A stretch of DNA of 39,455 nucleotides from Rhodanobacteraceae bacterium. Lineage in GTDB: Bacteria; Pseudomonadota; Gammaproteobacteria; Xanthomonadales; Rhodanobacteraceae. Below are positions 36,876-39,455 of the stretch, one piece after another. The position numbers were made by a program, and so were the translations under genes. Each line of letters opens with the position of its first letter. Position 1 is the first letter of the stretch. The DNA lies in assembly GCA_003142815.1 (NCBI GenBank), contig PLNP01000047.1, forward strand, positions 14,560-54,014, in the 5' to 3' direction. The notes under the pieces were generated by a model. That model searched no databases, was not told where the DNA came from, and saw only the letters and a list, made by a program, of their open reading frames with translations.

Positions 36876-37732
36876 GCGCCGTCGCCGATCGCCTGTATCG
36901 CAATCGCCGCATCAAGAACGGCATTGCGCTCGTCCTTTCCGCACTTTCCGCCGCGTTCGGATTGTTCTGGCTGGTCTGGATCCTGTGGACGACACTGCTT
37001 CACGGCATCGCCGCGATGAAGCCCAGCCTGTTCACCCAGATGACGCCACCGCCCGGTGCCGACGGCGGCATCGCAAACGCGTTGTTCGGAAGCCTGCTGA
37101 TGAGCGCGCTCGCGATCCTGATCGGCACGCCCATCGGCATCGCGGCCGGGACCTATCTCGCCGAATTCGCGAAGAAGAAGGCCATTGGCGAGACAATCCG
37201 CTTCGTCAACGACATCCTGTTGTCGGCGCCGTCGATCGTGCTCGGCCTGTTCGTCTACACCCTGGTGGTGCGCACGACCGGACATTTCTCCGGTTTCGCC
37301 GGCGCGCTCGCGCTGGCGCTGATCGTGCTCCCGGTCGTCGTGCGCACGACCGACGAGATGCTGCAGCTGGTGCCGAGCACGATGCGCGAGGCGGCGCTCT
37401 CGCTCGGCGTGCCGCAGTGGAAAGTCACCGTGCAGGTGCTCTACCGCTCGGCGTTGCCTGGAATAATGACCGGGGTGTTGCTCGCGCTTGCACGGATCAG
37501 CGGCGAGACCGCGCCACTGCTGTTCACCGCGCTCAACAATCAGTACTGGACGAGCGACCTGACCGCACCGATGGCGAGCATGCCGGTTGTGATCTTCCAG
37601 TACGCGATGAGTCCCTACGAATCCTGGCAGAGCTTGGCTTGGGCGGGCGCGTTTGTCGTCACCCTTTTCGTGCTGCTTATCGGCATTCTTTCTCGCGCGA
37701 TCTTGCTGCGCACCAAGGTGACTCATGACTGA
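36872..37732 (+). CDS. pstA: Phosphate ABC transporter permease PstA
   Basis: 286 residues, six membrane segments, starting in the ATGA overlap with pstC. It has the PstA hallmark [17 protein letters not shown], the permease loop [20 protein letters not shown] and [15 protein letters not shown]. It forms the inner-membrane channel together with PstC. The codon usage is like that of the genes before it. Its last codons overlap the pstB start by eight bases. Confidence 0.95.
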   Translation: MSAVADRLYRNRRIKNGIALVLSALSAAFGLFWLVWILWTTLLHGIAAMKPSLFTQMTPPPGADGGIANALFGSLLMSALAILIGTPIGIAAGTYLAEFAKKKAIGETIRFVNDILLSAPSIVLGLFVYTLVVRTTGHFSGFAGALALALIVLPVVVRTTDEMLQLVPSTMREAALSLGVPQWKVTVQVLYRSALPGIMTGVLLALARISGETAPLLFTALNNQYWTSDLTAPMASMPVVIFQYAMSPYESWQSLAWAGAFVVTLFVLLIGILSRAILLRTKVTHD

Positions 37733-38564
37733 CGCCCATTGCTCGATTGCTTCCGGCGCCGTGCCCAGTGCCGCCGTCGCGGCCACCGCCTCCCTGCGGC
37801 CGAAGATGGCCGCGCGCAATCTCGACTTCTTCTACAACGATTTCCAAGCGCTGAAGAACATCAACTTCAACATCGCCGAAAAGCGCGTCACCGCCTTGAT
37901 CGGCCCTTCCGGTTGCGGCAAGTCGACCCTGCTGCGTGTGTTCAACCGCATCTACTTGATCTATCCGAAACAGGAAGCCAAAGGCGAAGTGTTGCTCGAC
38001 GGCGAGAACATCCTCGACCCGCGGTTTCCGCTGAACCGCCTGCGCAGCAAGGTCGGCATGGTGTTCCAGAAGCCGGTGCCGTTCCCGATGTCGATCTACG
38101 ACAATATCGCGTACGGCATCCGTCATTACGAAAAGCTGCCGAAGAGCGAGATGGACGCGCGCGTCGAGCAGGCTCTGATCCAGGGCGCGCTGTGGGGCGA
38201 GGTCAAGGACAAGCTGAAACAGAGCGCGCTGGGCCTATCGGGCGGGCAGCAGCAACGCCTGTGCATCGCGCGTGCGATCGCGCTGAAACCCGACGTGCTA
38301 TTGCTCGACGAGCCGACCTCGGCGCTCGACCCGCTCGCGACCGGCAAGATCGAGCAGCTGATCTCGGAGCTCAAGAAAGAGTTCACGATCGCGATCGTCA
38401 CCCACAACATGCAGCAGGCCGCGCGCGTGTCCGACTGGACGGGGTTCTTCTGGCTGAACGAGCAGAGGTCGGGGATCCTCGCGGAGTTCGGGGAGACGCA
38501 GCAGATGTTCACCAGTCCACGGGACCGCAGGACCGAGGACTATATCACGGGCCGTTTCGGATAG
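37725..38564 (+). CDS. pstB: Phosphate ABC transporter ATP-binding protein PstB
   Basis: 279 residues. Walker [10 protein letters not shown] (60-68), signature [14 protein letters not shown] (171-184), Walker [13 protein letters not shown] (192-203) and H-loop [13 protein letters not shown] (225-237). It powers PstCA. Up to about residue 237 the protein is typical gammaproteobacterial PstB. After that it reads [20 protein letters not shown], longer than the usual YTAFMYLGELVEFG, and codons such as AGG appear that are rare before. The junction lies in the most conserved part of the family. The N-terminal 25 residues are an Ala/Ser-rich extension. Confidence 0.9.
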   Translation: MTDAHCSIASGAVPSAAVAATASLRPKMAARNLDFFYNDFQALKNINFNIAEKRVTALIGPSGCGKSTLLRVFNRIYLIYPKQEAKGEVLLDGENILDPRFPLNRLRSKVGMVFQKPVPFPMSIYDNIAYGIRHYEKLPKSEMDARVEQALIQGALWGEVKDKLKQSALGLSGGQQQRLCIARAIALKPDVLLLDEPTSALDPLATGKIEQLISELKKEFTIAIVTHNMQQAARVSDWTGFFWLNEQRSGILAEFGETQQMFTSPRDRRTEDYITGRFG

Positions 38565-38580
38565 GCTCGAGGAGGTTTCC

Positions 38581-39249
38581 ATGCCGAGAGAAAAGTTCGA
38601 ACATGACCTGCAGAGGCTGCAGGACGAGATACTGGCCCTGGGCGCCATGGCCGAGCGCGCAGTCACCGAGTCCGTGCAGACCCTCAAGGAGCAGGACTTC
38701 GCCCGGGCGCACAGCATCATCGAGGGCGACAGGAACATCAACGAGAAGCGCTACGCCATCGAGAACGAAGCCCTCACCCTCATTGCGACGCAGCAGCCCA
38801 TGGCGGGTGACCTTCGGACCCTCGCCGCGATTCTGGAGATCGCGACGGAGCTGGAGCGCATCGCCGACTATGCAAAGGGAATCGCCAATATCGCCCTCAT
38901 GGTCGGCACGGAAAGTCTCATCAAGCCGCTCGTCGACATCCCCCGCATGGCGAGCAAGGCTTCCGACATGCTCCACAGGTCACTGGAAGCATTCCTGAAA
39001 CAGGACGTCGAGGCTGCCCGGGCGATCCCCAAGGAGGATGCCGAGGTCGACGCCCTGTACGAGCAGATCTACCGTGAGCTCATCACCTACATCATGGCCG
39101 ATCCCCGGGCGATCGATCAGGCGACCCGTCTGACGTGGGTCGCTCATAACCTGGAGCGCGTCGCCGACAGGGTGGGCAACATCTGCGAGCGGATCGTCTT
39201 CTCCATCACCGGCAGGGGGGAGGAGCTGGACAACCCGAGCCCGCGCTAG
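38581..39249 (+). CDS. phoU: Phosphate signalling regulator PhoU, Chloroflexi-like
   Basis: 222 residues, preceded by GAGGAGG seven bases before the ATG. Two PhoU repeats are visible, with metal-site-type E/D-x-x-R motifs: ELERIADYAKGIANI (about 91-105) and NLERVADRVGNICERI (about 191-206). PhoU represses the PhoR-PhoB response through the Pst transporter. The start MPREKFEHDLQRLQDEILALG and ATQQPMAGDLRTLAAILEIATE resemble Chloroflexi or Gram-positive-type PhoU more than gammaproteobacterial PhoU, which usually starts differently and is longer. AGG and other codons differ from the genes upstream. Transfer or chimeric assembly is possible. Confidence 0.9.
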   Translation: MPREKFEHDLQRLQDEILALGAMAERAVTESVQTLKEQDFARAHSIIEGDRNINEKRYAIENEALTLIATQQPMAGDLRTLAAILEIATELERIADYAKGIANIALMVGTESLIKPLVDIPRMASKASDMLHRSLEAFLKQDVEAARAIPKEDAEVDALYEQIYRELITYIMADPRAIDQATRLTWVAHNLERVADRVGNICERIVFSITGRGEELDNPSPR

Positions 39250-39300
39250 GGCTGCTTGCATACGCGGCGGCAAACGCGGTAGAGTTCGTGCCCGACCCGT

Positions 39301-39455
39301 ATGAGTGACCCCTCGCCAGCAAAATTCGTCGACCGGCTCAAGAACGTCGTACTCGGCGGAGCCCGCGACATCAAAGACATTGGGTATGAACACCGGATAA
39401 AGCACGCCTTCCAAGCCATAAGCGCCCTCAACGACGCCCAGACAGGCTCAGGGAT
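39301..39455 (+). CDS. Partial open frame at the right edge, unrecognised
   Basis: About 51 residues from the ATG at 39301 to the window edge (MSDPSPAKFVDRLKNVVLGG at the start). The LGGARDIKD piece is vaguely like the N-terminus of some amino-acid permeases, but the following residues do not continue that similarity. No ribosome site is visible before the ATG. It lies beyond the codon-usage change, so it may belong to a different source from most of the window. Confidence 0.25.
   Translation, partial: MSDPSPAKFVDRLKNVVLGGARDIKDIGYEHRIKHAFQAISALNDAQTGSG

Noticed and set aside
39246-39431. Minus-strand open frame at the right edge
   Set aside because: Short, with no protein-like features, antisense to a partial plus-strand frame.

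Overview
The window looks like a high-GC gammaproteobacterium, most likely Xanthomonadales (Lysobacteraceae or Rhodanobacteraceae). This rests on family-level recognition only: gene types common in that order (YggN/DUF2884-like lipoprotein, DUF2058, GNAT with a long C-terminal extension, FmdB-type zinc ribbon) and REP-like repeats of the 'GTAGGAGC…GCGACC' kind. No rRNA, tRNA or CRISPR array was recognised.

Positions 1 to about 14720 are an accessory island bounded on the right by a tyrosine integrase. From left to right it holds an MqsA/MqsR-type toxin-antitoxin pair cut by the window edge, an IS1-like transposase, a HARE-HTH-like protein divergent from dinD, a 270-base stretch packed with hairpins (candidate structured RNA), a small basic protein, and two very large genes. 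These two are PglX (adenine methyltransferase) and PglW (NERD, pseudokinase and kinase), translationally coupled. They are the signature pair of BREX type 2 / phage growth limitation, but PglY and PglZ are not in the window. Next to them is an unrecognised 339-residue protein with a HEPN-like RNxxxH motif. The island is the most likely place for an undescribed defence arrangement.

Positions 14720 to 30950 are mostly core genome: a decayed gene, DUF2058, slyX, gmd and ugd (nucleotide-sugar synthesis for surface polysaccharide), an FKBP-type isomerase, an ABC-F ATPase, a GntR/YtrA-type regulator with an ABC exporter operon, a YggN-like lipoprotein, an unrecognised secreted protein with an internal duplication, fumC, a broken HlyC/CorC gene, and purB.

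Positions 30950 to 34520 are rich in repeats: a GYF_2 remnant, an orphan Phd-like antitoxin, a cupin hydroxylase (RoxA-like) carrying a palindromic repeat inside its coding sequence, a GNAT protein and a zinc-ribbon protein.

Positions 34628 to 39249 are the phosphate operon pstS-pstC-pstA-pstB-phoU, with a Pho-box-like site upstream and a terminator-like hairpin after pstS. From about 38400 onwards codon use and protein character change abruptly in the middle of pstB. PhoU and the last partial frame resemble Chloroflexi-type sequences, which suggests either a transfer or an assembly chimera.
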